A stretch of 6,579 bases of DNA. It comes from an uncultured Desulfovibrionaceae bacterium (lineage in GTDB: Bacteria; Desulfobacterota; Desulfovibrionia; Desulfovibrionales; Desulfovibrionaceae). Below, one piece after another: positions 1-5,804 of this stretch. The stretch covers positions 1-6,579 of the forward strand of contig CAMQUX010000080.1 in the NCBI GenBank assembly GCA_947037905.1. The letters run 5' to 3'. A model generated the notes under the pieces. The model saw nothing but the letters and a program-made list of their open reading frames with translations, made no database searches and was not told where the DNA came from. Both the position numbers and the translations under genes were made by a program. The stretch's first letter is position 1; each line of letters begins with the position of its first letter.

Positions 1-25
1 AGGTATTAATTATTAATTAATACCT
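1..25. repeat. Perfect 11-bp inverted repeat at the window edge, possible terminator
   Basis: Bases 1-11 (AGGTATTAATT) are the exact reverse complement of bases 15-25, with a 3-base centre ATT. The hairpin is AT-rich apart from two GG/CC pairs near its base. On the plus strand it runs into a pyrimidine tract, so it could be an intrinsic terminator for a plus-strand gene lying left of the window, although the tract is mixed C/T and not a clean U run. The repeat may extend past the window edge. The palindrome is certain; its function is inferred. Confidence 0.5.
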
Positions 26-57
26 TTCCTTCCTTTCTTCCTTCTTTTCTTTCTTCC
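23..57. repeat. 35-base homopyrimidine (C/T) tract
   Basis: Every base from 23 to 57 is C or T, made of irregular CCTT, CTTT and CCTTT units. The minus strand is correspondingly all purine. Such tracts are prone to slippage and can form triplex (H-DNA) structures. It directly follows the inverted repeat at 1-25. No gene overlaps it in this window. Confidence 0.9.
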
Positions 58-232
58 ATTCCTATGGCGTTTTAGAAAAGAAAATACATGCTTAATTGTA
101 AATCTTTAGAAAACAACTCATTATGATTTCCTTAAATTTTTATTATATGTTCCAAGATTTTTTTTTTAATGATTTTTAAAAATTAACAGCAATATTTTCC
201 AAACACATTCAAAAAAATAGAACTAATTTTCT
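58..232. other. AT-rich spacer with nothing recognised
   Basis: Together with the flanking repeats and the terminator this makes up a gene-free left edge of about 350 bases. It holds poly-T and poly-A runs (ten T at 158-167). I see no start codon with a ribosome binding site leading into a worthwhile reading frame on either strand, and no structured RNA I can name. Confidence 0.6.
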
Positions 233-288
233 AATAAAACAATGCTTGCTATATGGCTATTTTTATCAAATATTCCATTTAGCAAGCA
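233..288 (-). terminator. Rho-independent terminator of paralogue 1
   Basis: Bases 243-251 (TGCTTGCTA) pair exactly with 280-288 (TAGCAAGCA). After a single T-T mismatch, four more pairs (ATGG 253-256 with CCAT 275-278) extend the stem, leaving an 18-base loop. Read on the minus strand, the stem is followed by TTGTTTTATT. It lies about 65 bases past the stop codon of the TraF-like gene at 353-1498. The stem is the best GC-containing hairpin in the intergenic DNA, and the T tract follows only on the minus side. Confidence 0.65.
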
Positions 289-352
289 CTATTATAATGT
301 ACCTTTTAAAGTACTATAAGATTCAATTTTAATCTATTTTATTGAAGGTATT

Positions 353-1498
353 TTAGAATTCAACACCAACACTTAATGAACCACCATAACCACCATCTAA
401 TGCGTATTCTCCAGCAGCATCAAGGGATACCATATTTAAAATACGTACGCCTGCACCAAGTGATACAATATCAGATTCAAGATTGCTTATATCGTAAGCA
501 TATCCACCTCTTATGGAGAATAGGCTTGTTTTATTACCAAATTCTATACCTGTTCGAACAAATTGTCCTAATTGTATATCTCTACCAACGTCCCATCCTT
601 TAAGAGTATCTACGTTTACTTCTACAAGTAAAGAACCTAAACGAACTCCAGCTCCAACTGTTAACTGTGGACGCATTTTTACAATACCAAATTCTGATTG
701 AGTTTCAGAAATTTGAAAATCATAAGGAATAAGGTTTGTTCCTGATACGCCAAGAAATACAGTTTTAAAGAGAGGAATCTGTGCTCCTACATCTACGTTA
801 AATGCAAAGTGATTTTTTGGATCTAAAAAAATATTATCTGAATCACTGGAAGCGATATTAACACTTCTTGCTCCTGTTACTGCAAGTTGAACTTTAGGTT
901 TTACACCCCAGTTTATACCTAGAAAGTTTGTAGCAAAATTAACACCAAGCTCTGATAAACTAAAGCCTGATAGATGATTTTTAGACTCTAAAGTTCCAAT
1001 ATTTGCCTCTGTAAAACCTGCTACAAGTTTAGCAAAGTCACCGTCAGCAACAGTTGTTTTACCAAAAATTTGTGTGTTATTAGAAAGTGTAACTGCCACA
1101 GAAAGCTTTTCAGAAGGGAAAAGAACAGTTATACCTCCGCCAAGACTATCAGAATAGTATTTACCACTATTCTTTTGTATTTCTCTTAATGATTTTTGTG
1201 CATTAGCTAGGTCAAGGTTATCATTGTCTAAAAACGCATCAAATCTTTCAATGTTATCATAAATATTTCCTGTATCCAGTAGAAAAGTTCCAATATTTGC
1301 AGAAATATGAAATTTATCATCTTTACTTACGGCAGCACCTAATGCTGGGTTTAAAAAAGTATCTGAGTAGGTTCCTGCTGCGACTCCTGCTCCTGACAAA
1401 GCTCTTGTTCGCGCATCATAACTAGTGGTTCTAGCATGCGCTAAGCTTGTAATATTAGCTATACTTAATAAGCATATTACAAAAATTAATTTTTTCAT
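353..1498 (-). CDS. TraF-like outer-membrane beta-barrel protein (paralogue 1)
   Basis: A predicted 381-residue secreted protein. Residues 1-22 form a Sec signal peptide: basic MKK, a hydrophobic core, and an AHA cleavage site before R23. The mature start carries the array signature (ART at 29-31, GxGVAAG at 36-42, NPALG at 50-54). The rest is alternating hydrophobic/polar strands, with FNVDVGAQ (233-240), TNLI (254-257), RPQ (286-288), GW (301-302), GQFVRTGIEFG (311-321), GGYAYDIS (331-338) and YALDGGYGG (365-373), ending in phenylalanine as outer-membrane barrels do. This pattern resembles the TraF_2 family (PF13729). The only cysteine lies in the signal peptide, so it is not the thioredoxin-like TraF. 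The start is ATG at 1498, with AAGGA seven bases upstream and an extended -10 promoter further up. It is transcribed away from the pnuC-like gene. The substrate or role is unknown; a porin, a FadL-like channel or a surface protein are all possible. Confidence 0.85.
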   Translation of the reverse strand: MKKLIFVICLLSIANITSLAHARTTSYDARTRALSGAGVAAGTYSDTFLNPALGAAVSKDDKFHISANIGTFLLDTGNIYDNIERFDAFLDNDNLDLANAQKSLREIQKNSGKYYSDSLGGGITVLFPSEKLSVAVTLSNNTQIFGKTTVADGDFAKLVAGFTEANIGTLESKNHLSGFSLSELGVNFATNFLGINWGVKPKVQLAVTGARSVNIASSDSDNIFLDPKNHFAFNVDVGAQIPLFKTVFLGVSGTNLIPYDFQISETQSEFGIVKMRPQLTVGAGVRLGSLLVEVNVDTLKGWDVGRDIQLGQFVRTGIEFGNKTSLFSIRGGYAYDISNLESDIVSLGAGVRILNMVSLDAAGEYALDGGYGGSLSVGVEF

Positions 1499-1566
1499 CT
1501 TATCATCCTTATATTATAAATTATCCAATACTATCTTATAAAATTTTATATATCTAAAGACAAGAT

Positions 1567-1575
1567 ATTATATCA
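1567..1575 (-). promoter_or_regulatory. Extended -10 promoter of paralogue 1
   Basis: On the minus strand this reads TGATATAAT, an exact TGn extension joined to a perfect TATAAT. No convincing -35 is seen, which an extended -10 can tolerate. Transcription would begin near 1560 and give a leader of about 60 bases before the ATG at 1498. In such AT-rich DNA chance -10 matches are common, so this is a candidate only. Confidence 0.45.
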
Positions 1576-1607
1576 TTATTATAAATTTACCTTTATTCAG
1601 TATTATT

Positions 1608-1636
1608 TTGTTACAGGAAATAATATTTACTATATT
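1608..1636 (+). promoter_or_regulatory. Candidate sigma-70 promoter of the pnuC-like gene
   Basis: TTGTTA at 1608-1613 (4 of 6 to TTGACA) and TATATT at 1631-1636 (5 of 6 to TATAAT) are separated by 17 bases, the ideal spacing. Transcription would start near 1643, leaving a leader of roughly 108 bases before the GTG at 1751. It sits back to back with the minus-strand promoter at 1567-1575 in the 252-base divergent gap. Confidence 0.45.
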
Positions 1637-1738
1637 TTACTATTAAAATAAGAAGATTAGGGATACTTGCCTAAATTTTCGAAACACCCTATTACTATAT
1701 TTCTATTTTTTATATTGAGCGACTATTTTTTCTATATT

Positions 1739-1744
1739 AAGGAG
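1739..1744 (+). promoter_or_regulatory. Ribosome binding site that sets the pnuC start
   Basis: AAGGAG at 1739-1744 lies six bases before the GTG at 1751. It is the strongest Shine-Dalgarno sequence in the window. It argues for the GTG start over the upstream in-frame TTG at 1667, which has no such site, and over the ATG at 1793 further in. Confidence 0.75.
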
Positions 1745-1750
1745 TTTACT

Positions 1751-2497
1751 GTGTTAAAAAAGGCATCTATCTTTAGAAAATGTATAGTAGCAATGCGTTG
1801 TAATATTTTTTTAACACTTTTTACTATAATAAGTACTCTACTTATTTTTTATGGAAATTATTTTGATTTTTTGGGCCTAAGCACATTTTCATTAAAAGAC
1901 TTTTTTAAATTAAGTTTAAGTCTACTCGCTACTATATTAGGAGTTATTTTTGTTTTACTTGAGGTGCACGAAAAAAGAGCAATGTTTTTTGTTGGAATTA
2001 TAAGCTCAGCATGTTCTTTAATTTATCTTGTTTTTTGGTCACCTTTATTATGGGATATTGCTATTAAATTTGTATATATATTTTTAAGCTTCTACGGTCT
2101 ATATTACTGGAAAAATCCTCATAAAAGAACCAAAAATAAACAAAAGCACCTTATTACAAGAACACTCTCTTTCAATGAAAAATTTTTATATCTTGTAATT
2201 GCTATTTTAGGGATTACTATTTTATCTTATGTTGGGATTTTTTTTGGAAAATATAACTCATCCTTACAAGCTGTTTCTGATGCTGTGACTACAGTACTTT
2301 CTATATTGGGACAGTGGTTTATGTCTCGAAAATATTTAGAGATGTGGTATATGTGGATTTTTGTAAATGCTATAAGTATTCCTTTATATCTAAGTATTTC
2401 TTCTTATACGTATGTTATGCTCTACTGTAGTTTTTTATTTATTTCTTTTTATGGACTATACAAATGGAAGAAAAATATGCTTTTAAGTACTAAGTAA
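1751..2497 (+). CDS. pnuC: PnuC-family transporter, probably nicotinamide riboside
   Basis: A 248-residue inner-membrane protein of the PnuC family (PF04973), whose best-known members import nicotinamide riboside for NAD synthesis by facilitated diffusion. It is almost entirely hydrophobic helices, with a basic linker (KNPHKRTKNKQKH, about 121-133) between two halves. The family hallmark is clear at 187-213: GQW, then RKYLE, WYMW, an asparagine at 206 and PLY. Each half ends with the same SFYGLYxWK motif (113-121 and 232-240), consistent with the internally duplicated three-helix bundles known for PnuC. Length is normal. I chose GTG at 1751 for its ribosome binding site. It stands alone, with no nadR or kinase partner in view, diverging from one barrel gene and converging on another. 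Relatives carry thiamine or riboflavin instead, so the substrate is less certain than the family. Confidence 0.85.
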   Translation: MLKKASIFRKCIVAMRCNIFLTLFTIISTLLIFYGNYFDFLGLSTFSLKDFFKLSLSLLATILGVIFVLLEVHEKRAMFFVGIISSACSLIYLVFWSPLLWDIAIKFVYIFLSFYGLYYWKNPHKRTKNKQKHLITRTLSFNEKFLYLVIAILGITILSYVGIFFGKYNSSLQAVSDAVTTVLSILGQWFMSRKYLEMWYMWIFVNAISIPLYLSISSYTYVMLYCSFLFISFYGLYKWKKNMLLSTK

Positions 2498-2519
2498 TAT
2501 TTAAATTAGTAGAAAGATT

Positions 2520-2550
2520 AGATCCTATTATTACAATATAGGATTTTTTT
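2520..2550 (+). terminator. Rho-independent terminator of the pnuC-like gene
   Basis: ATCCTAT at 2522-2528 pairs perfectly with ATAGGAT at 2538-2544 around a nine-base loop. Two further outer pairs (2521 with 2545, a G-U, and 2520 with 2546) extend the stem, and seven T follow at 2544-2550. It starts 23 bases after the pnuC stop. The same stem read on the minus strand is followed by a weaker CTAATCTTTC, so it may also help end paralogue 2, whose stop is at 2593. Confidence 0.75.
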
Positions 2551-2592
2551 AACTATTTGAAAATTTAGCAGATGTTTGTAGAATATACGCAG

Positions 2593-3753
2593 TTAAAAAG
2601 TAAAGGCAGTATTCACTCCACCACCTAAACCGCCATCTAGTGCGTATTGAAAAGAAAAATCTAAACGAAATTTACTAAAGAAAGTTAAACCAAGACCAAC
2701 AGATGCGATATCAGAAGTTTGACCACTTAAATCATATGCATAACCTATGCGAAATGAGGTCATTTGTTTATTGCCACCAAATTCCATACCAGCACGTAAA
2801 AATTGTCCTAAATTAATATCCTTACCTATTTGCCACCCTTCAAGTAGATCTACATTCACCTCTGTAAGAAAATTTTCACTTTTGTATGCTATACCTGCTA
2901 CAACTTGAGGCTTTATTTGGAAAAAAGAGCTATTGCCTATTGGAATATTATAAGCAACTAAGTTTGTGCCAGATAATCCTAATTGCAAGTATTTGAATAA
3001 CTCAACTTGTACGCCTAAATCGACATTGAAATTAAAATGATTTAATAATTCTGTTCCACTTTTAGTGCTTGATGTGCCTAAAATATTTACATCGAAAAAA
3101 TCTCCAATGGAAAAATCATTCAGAGCAAAAGTTTCAGAAAAACCATTTATTAGTTGACCTTTTGGGCGAACCCCTACAGCGAATGGTCCAAATTTTGTAG
3201 ATAAATTTACACCAAATTCTGTTAAAACAGCTCCAAAATATGAACCGCTACTTGTAAGATCTGAGCTCTTAGGAAAATTACTTTCTGTTGCATTTTTAAG
3301 CAAGTTCAAATCATTTTGAGTTATATTAAATGATGTTGAAGTTATGAGCTGTGAAGTAAACACAACAGCGGTACTCACGTATTTGTTTGGAAAAGCTAGT
3401 GTTATATTAGTTCCACCAATTAATAAAAATGGGGCAGGAGCTTCTGCAAAAAAGTTTAGAACATCATAAGCATCATTTATGTTTTTTTCGGAAAAAGCTT
3501 TATTAAACTGTTGTGTTTTTGTTAGATTATCTTCAGAGTCAAGAATATTCACTCCCGCGGCTATTGAGATATGAAAATCATCTGTTTCACTATAAATGGA
3601 ACCTAAAGCTGGATTCATAAAAGAATCGTAAAAAGATCCTCCAGCAACCCCTGTACCACCTAAAGATTGAGTACGTGTATTAAAAGATTGGGCAGCGTGG
3701 CTGATATTAGTTGAAACAAAAAGCAATATTATAAGTAAAAGTAATTTCTTCAT
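2593..3753 (-). CDS. TraF-like outer-membrane beta-barrel protein (paralogue 2)
   Basis: A predicted 386-residue protein, closely related to the genes at 353-1498 and 3947-5182. Residues 1-20 are a signal peptide (MKK, a leucine/isoleucine core, SHA cleavage site). Then come TRT at 26-28, LGGTGVAGG at 31-39 and NPALG at 47-51. The C-terminal half has FNFNVDLGVQ, GTNLV, KPQ, EVNVDLLEGW, GQFLRAGMEFG (from about 316), GYAYDLS (from about 337) and YALDGG (370-375), ending in phenylalanine. It has no cysteine at all, so no thioredoxin motif. The ATG at 3753 has only a weak GAGAA ribosome binding site eight bases upstream. It is tail to tail with the pnuC-like gene, with 95 bases between the stops. 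The family (PF13729-like) has no firmly known function; a surface channel or structural barrel is the reasonable reading. Confidence 0.85.
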   Translation of the reverse strand: MKKLLLLIILLFVSTNISHAAQSFNTRTQSLGGTGVAGGSFYDSFMNPALGSIYSETDDFHISIAAGVNILDSEDNLTKTQQFNKAFSEKNINDAYDVLNFFAEAPAPFLLIGGTNITLAFPNKYVSTAVVFTSQLITSTSFNITQNDLNLLKNATESNFPKSSDLTSSGSYFGAVLTEFGVNLSTKFGPFAVGVRPKGQLINGFSETFALNDFSIGDFFDVNILGTSSTKSGTELLNHFNFNVDLGVQVELFKYLQLGLSGTNLVAYNIPIGNSSFFQIKPQVVAGIAYKSENFLTEVNVDLLEGWQIGKDINLGQFLRAGMEFGGNKQMTSFRIGYAYDLSGQTSDIASVGLGLTFFSKFRLDFSFQYALDGGLGGGVNTAFTF

Positions 3754-3787
3754 ATCAATTTTTCTCGATCGTAAATATAATGTAATT

Positions 3788-3803
3788 AATACTGTATCTT
3801 ATA
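3788..3803 (-). promoter_or_regulatory. Leader box shared with paralogue 1
   Basis: The minus strand reads TATAAGATACAGTATT here, about 35-50 bases before the ATG at 3753. The leader of paralogue 1 carries TATAAGATAGTATT at 1540-1527, about 29-42 bases before its ATG. The two differ only by a CA insertion. It could be a conserved -10 region, a regulator site, or plain residue of the duplication. I see no matching box before paralogue 3. Confidence 0.35.
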
Positions 3804-3879
3804 GTAATACTATTCAAAATACTCTTTAGTTCAAAATTATAGAACAAAAATAATAGGTTAAATATACTCTATATACAGT

Positions 3880-3920
3880 AAAAAAATTATAATATTTTAG
3901 TAGTTAACAAGAGTAAAATA
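3880..3920 (-). terminator. Weak candidate terminator of paralogue 3
   Basis: TATTTTA at 3893-3899 pairs with TAAAATA at 3914-3920 around a 14-base loop. On the minus strand a run of seven T (3886-3880) follows after six bases. The stem is all A/T and the spacing loose, so this is the best candidate in the 193-base gap between paralogues 3 and 2, not a secure call. Confidence 0.25.
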
Positions 3921-3946
3921 ATTCTCAATTTAAAAAAGTCAATATA

Positions 3947-5182
3947 TTAAAAAGCACAACTAAGACTAAGTGCAAGTCCAACTCCGCCATCTATCGCATA
4001 CTGGAGAGAAGTGCTTGTTTTTACTGGTCCAAATTCAATTATAGCACCTAGTGATGCTATATCACTTTCATTGTTGCTGATATCGTAAGCGTATCCTAAT
4101 TGAACAGAAAATTTATTATCAATTGCAACAAATTCTAGACCTGTACGCAAGAATTGCCCAAATTCATGATAATGCTCTGTGCCTTTTGATATTTCCCACC
4201 CTGGTAAAATATCGCCATTTATTTCAAAGGTGAAAAAGCTATAACTAAAAGCAAGCCCGGCTGTATACTGTGGTTTTATGTCTAAACTACCAAATTCAGA
4301 TGATATCCAATAAGAATTAGAAATGATATTTGTTGCAGCGAAACCAATATGAAAGATTTCTCCAACAGTGTACTGAACACCTGCATCGAGATTAAAGTTA
4401 ACAACAGCGTCATTATTAGAAAAATTGTATTTTGTTGACTGAGTTAGATTGAAGTTTCCCCCTTGAGCAAGAACAAACTGTGCTTTTGGAGTAAAACCTA
4501 CTCTAAAAGAACCAAATTTTGCAGCAAGATTAAGACCAGTTTCACTTAGTCCTACTCGTTGTATCTCTACTTGAGCTAATAATTTTGAAAGTTTTTCATC
4601 AAAAGGTAATGGTTCGTTTGTAGCAGGGATTCTACTTTCTAAAACTTCTCTATCGTGATATCTATAACTAGTACCATCTGGGCTGATTATTATATCTTGT
4701 ATTTTTTTTAGAAGGTTAGTCGAACCTATCTCAAGCATAGAAGTATTTGCAATTAAAGATATCCCTATAATATCTTTAATAGAGACACCAATAACAGCAT
4801 TGACTCCCCCTTTGTGGATATAAGATGTATTTTGACTTAATCTATCTGTATCAAGAATATCAAACATGGTTTCCCAATCTTTATTTTTGATAGCTTTATG
4901 ATAGAGGTTCATATTTTCATACATTCTTTCTGGGTCTACTGTTGAAATTCCTGCTGAGATGCCCCCTGAAATGCCTATATAGCTTTCATCTTCTTCGTAT
5001 TCTTCATTTTCAAAAAAAGCACCTATTGCAGGATTTGTGAGCACATCATAATACCTTCCTCCTGCTACACCAGTACCACCAAGACCAAGTGTACGTGCGT
5101 TTACAGTCTGAGTAGCGTGGACAGTACTTGTAAAGGCAATTACTAAAAAGAAGGAGAAGAACAAATTTGAGATTTTTTTCAT
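3947..5182 (-). CDS. TraF-like outer-membrane beta-barrel protein (paralogue 3)
   Basis: A predicted 411-residue protein, the longest complete one of the set. Residues 1-23 are a signal peptide (MKK, a phenylalanine-rich core, VHA cleavage site). ART (29-31), LGGTGVAGG (34-42) and NPAIG (50-54) follow, then an acidic patch at 58-66. The SET-GLN strand begins near 212, about 30 residues later than its counterpart in paralogue 1. The extra length lies in a polar, charged stretch around 150-205, probably an enlarged surface loop. The C-terminal scaffold is conserved: KPQ, GW, GQFLRTGLEF (from about 342), GYAYDIS (from about 363), YAIDGG (395-400) and a final phenylalanine. One cysteine (409) sits in the last strand, so there is no CxxC. 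The ATG at 5182 has AAAGAG six bases upstream. Its long upstream region holds several inverted repeats. Function unknown. Confidence 0.85.
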   Translation of the reverse strand: MKKISNLFFSFFLVIAFTSTVHATQTVNARTLGLGGTGVAGGRYYDVLTNPAIGAFFENEEYEEDESYIGISGGISAGISTVDPERMYENMNLYHKAIKNKDWETMFDILDTDRLSQNTSYIHKGGVNAVIGVSIKDIIGISLIANTSMLEIGSTNLLKKIQDIIISPDGTSYRYHDREVLESRIPATNEPLPFDEKLSKLLAQVEIQRVGLSETGLNLAAKFGSFRVGFTPKAQFVLAQGGNFNLTQSTKYNFSNNDAVVNFNLDAGVQYTVGEIFHIGFAATNIISNSYWISSEFGSLDIKPQYTAGLAFSYSFFTFEINGDILPGWEISKGTEHYHEFGQFLRTGLEFVAIDNKFSVQLGYAYDISNNESDIASLGAIIEFGPVKTSTSLQYAIDGGVGLALSLSCAF

Positions 5183-5220
5183 AAGAAACTCTTTAATTTT
5201 CTATTTATAGTTGATAATTT

Positions 5221-5238
5221 GTTTAATTATTATTAAAC
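5221..5238. promoter_or_regulatory. Operator-like palindrome upstream of paralogue 3
   Basis: GTTTAAT (5221-5227) and its exact complement ATTAAAC (5232-5238) flank the four bases TATT. The site lies 39-56 bases before the ATG at 5182, just upstream of a possible -10 (TATAAA on the minus strand at 5209-5204). That is where a dimeric repressor or activator could bind. The palindrome is real, but A/T-only cores arise easily here. Confidence 0.3.
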
Positions 5239-5315
5239 TAGCATTAAATTTAAGTATTATTTTTCATAGTAACCATTTATTCTAATACGATAATATTCTT
5301 TAAAAGCTATTAATG

Positions 5316-5367
5316 AGACTATCAGTTACTAAATCTATTTTTAATGAGCAATTTTTCCAGATAGTCT
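5316..5367. repeat. 8-bp inverted repeat with a 36-base loop
   Basis: AGACTATC at 5316-5323 is the exact complement of GATAGTCT at 5360-5367. On the minus strand it would lie about 135-185 bases before the start of paralogue 3. No T run follows closely on either side, so it does not look like a terminator. Confidence 0.4.
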
Positions 5368-5401
5368 TCAAACATTCATTTATTTATTCTCGTTTTTGAG
5401 A

Positions 5402-5433
5402 TATAGAAGCGCTAAAGACATAGCATTTCTATA
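5402..5433. repeat. 12-bp stem-loop in the long intergenic region
   Basis: TATAGAA (5402-5408) pairs exactly with TTCTATA (5427-5433). A G-U pair, a single C-A mismatch and GCTA (5411-5414) with TAGC (5421-5424) continue the stem to a six-base loop, AAGACA. It is the most compact stem in the region. No T run follows on either strand, so it is more likely a structured leader, part of a small RNA or a protein site than a terminator. Confidence 0.45.
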
Positions 5434-5476
5434 AAATCTGCAAAATTTTTGAATTTATTTATTTAAATTTTATAAA

Positions 5477-5634
5477 AATACCTTTTATTGCAGGGAATTA
5501 CTGCTATTTTTATTATTGTTTCATACCGTTCACGGTAAAAAATGCCTACCGCTAAATAATTGCAAGAATTACACCATAAGGTATTCTTCTTTTTTAGAAT
5601 ATAATACATTTTTTATTAGTCGGCAAGCATTTAC
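5477..5634. repeat. Block of interleaved inverted and direct repeats
   Basis: Four repeat relations overlap here. AATACCTT (5477-5484) is the complement of AAGGTATT (5578-5585). TTGCAGGGAATTAC (5488-5501) recurs nearly unchanged as TTGCAAGAATTAC (5560-5572). TACCG and CGGTA close a four-base TTCA loop at 5524-5537. Bases 5540-5559 (core ATGCCTACCGCTAA) form an imperfect stem with 5613-5632 (core TTAGTCGGCAAGCAT), about 17 pairs with two mismatches and two bulges. The block may be a structured RNA or the remains of a small non-coding element. I do not recognise it. Confidence 0.35.
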
Positions 5635-5698
5635 AAAAAAAAAACAAAAATAATACGTACTTATATTTTTTTTGTTTTTTTATTTTATATTTTTTTAA

Positions 5699-5721
5699 AT
5701 AAAAGTATTCAATACTTTTAT
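5699..5721. repeat. AT-rich hairpin followed by T run on the plus strand
   Basis: ATAAAAGTA and TACTTTTAT form nine pairs around the loop TTCAA, followed on the plus strand by ATTTTTTATC. It has terminator shape for plus-strand transcription, yet no plus-strand gene lies upstream within the window. It would fit the end of an unseen plus-strand small RNA, or be chance in this AT-rich DNA. Confidence 0.3.
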
Positions 5722-5740
5722 ATTTTTTATCATTGTAAGT

Positions 5741-5765
5741 AAAAAATAAAGGAATTTATTTCCTT
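5741..5765 (-). terminator. Rho-independent terminator of paralogue 4
   Basis: On the minus strand AAGGAA (5765-5760) pairs with TTCCTT (5754-5749) around a five-base loop, followed directly by TATTTTTTAC. The stem begins 39 bases after the TAG stop at 5805-5807. The stem is short (six pairs plus two beyond a mismatch), but the U run is good and lies on the correct strand. Confidence 0.55.
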
Positions 5766-5804
5766 AAATATTTTAACTTTGCTATTCTATATTATAATAT
5801 TTTA

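Larger units (their letters stand above)
5183..5804. other. 622-base gene-free region with many inverted repeats
   Basis: No convincing gene lies between paralogues 3 and 4. The best small frame, 28 codons from ATG at 5313 on the plus strand, has no ribosome binding site. The region holds the palindrome at 5221-5238, stem-loops at 5316-5367 and 5402-5433, a block of interleaved repeats at about 5477-5634, an AT-rich hairpin at 5699-5721 and the terminator of paralogue 4. It is long for this array, where the neighbouring gap between paralogues 3 and 2 is 193 bases. A long leader or small RNA is possible but unproven. Confidence 0.6.

Noticed and set aside
376..701. Plus-strand reading frames of 75 and 62 codons
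   Set aside because: They lie wholly within the coding sequence of paralogue 1 on the other strand, have no ribosome binding site and give low-complexity peptides. They are shadow frames.
1667..1750. TTG at 1667 as the pnuC start, adding 28 residues
   Set aside because: No Shine-Dalgarno precedes it, whereas AAGGAG stands at the correct distance before GTG 1751. The extra residues are not needed for the PnuC fold.
353..5182. The barrel genes as one operon
   Set aside because: A plus-strand gene interrupts them, gaps are 193 and 622 bases, and terminators appear after paralogues 1 and 4, with a weaker one after 3. Separate transcription units fit better.
5313..5399. 28-codon plus-strand frame in the intergenic region
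   Set aside because: There is no ribosome binding site, no recognisable composition, and it overlaps an inverted repeat. Frames of this length are expected by chance.
5524..5537. TACCG-TTCA-CGGTA hairpin as a terminator
   Set aside because: Only five pairs, and it is followed by A instead of T on the plus strand and by no T run on the minus strand.
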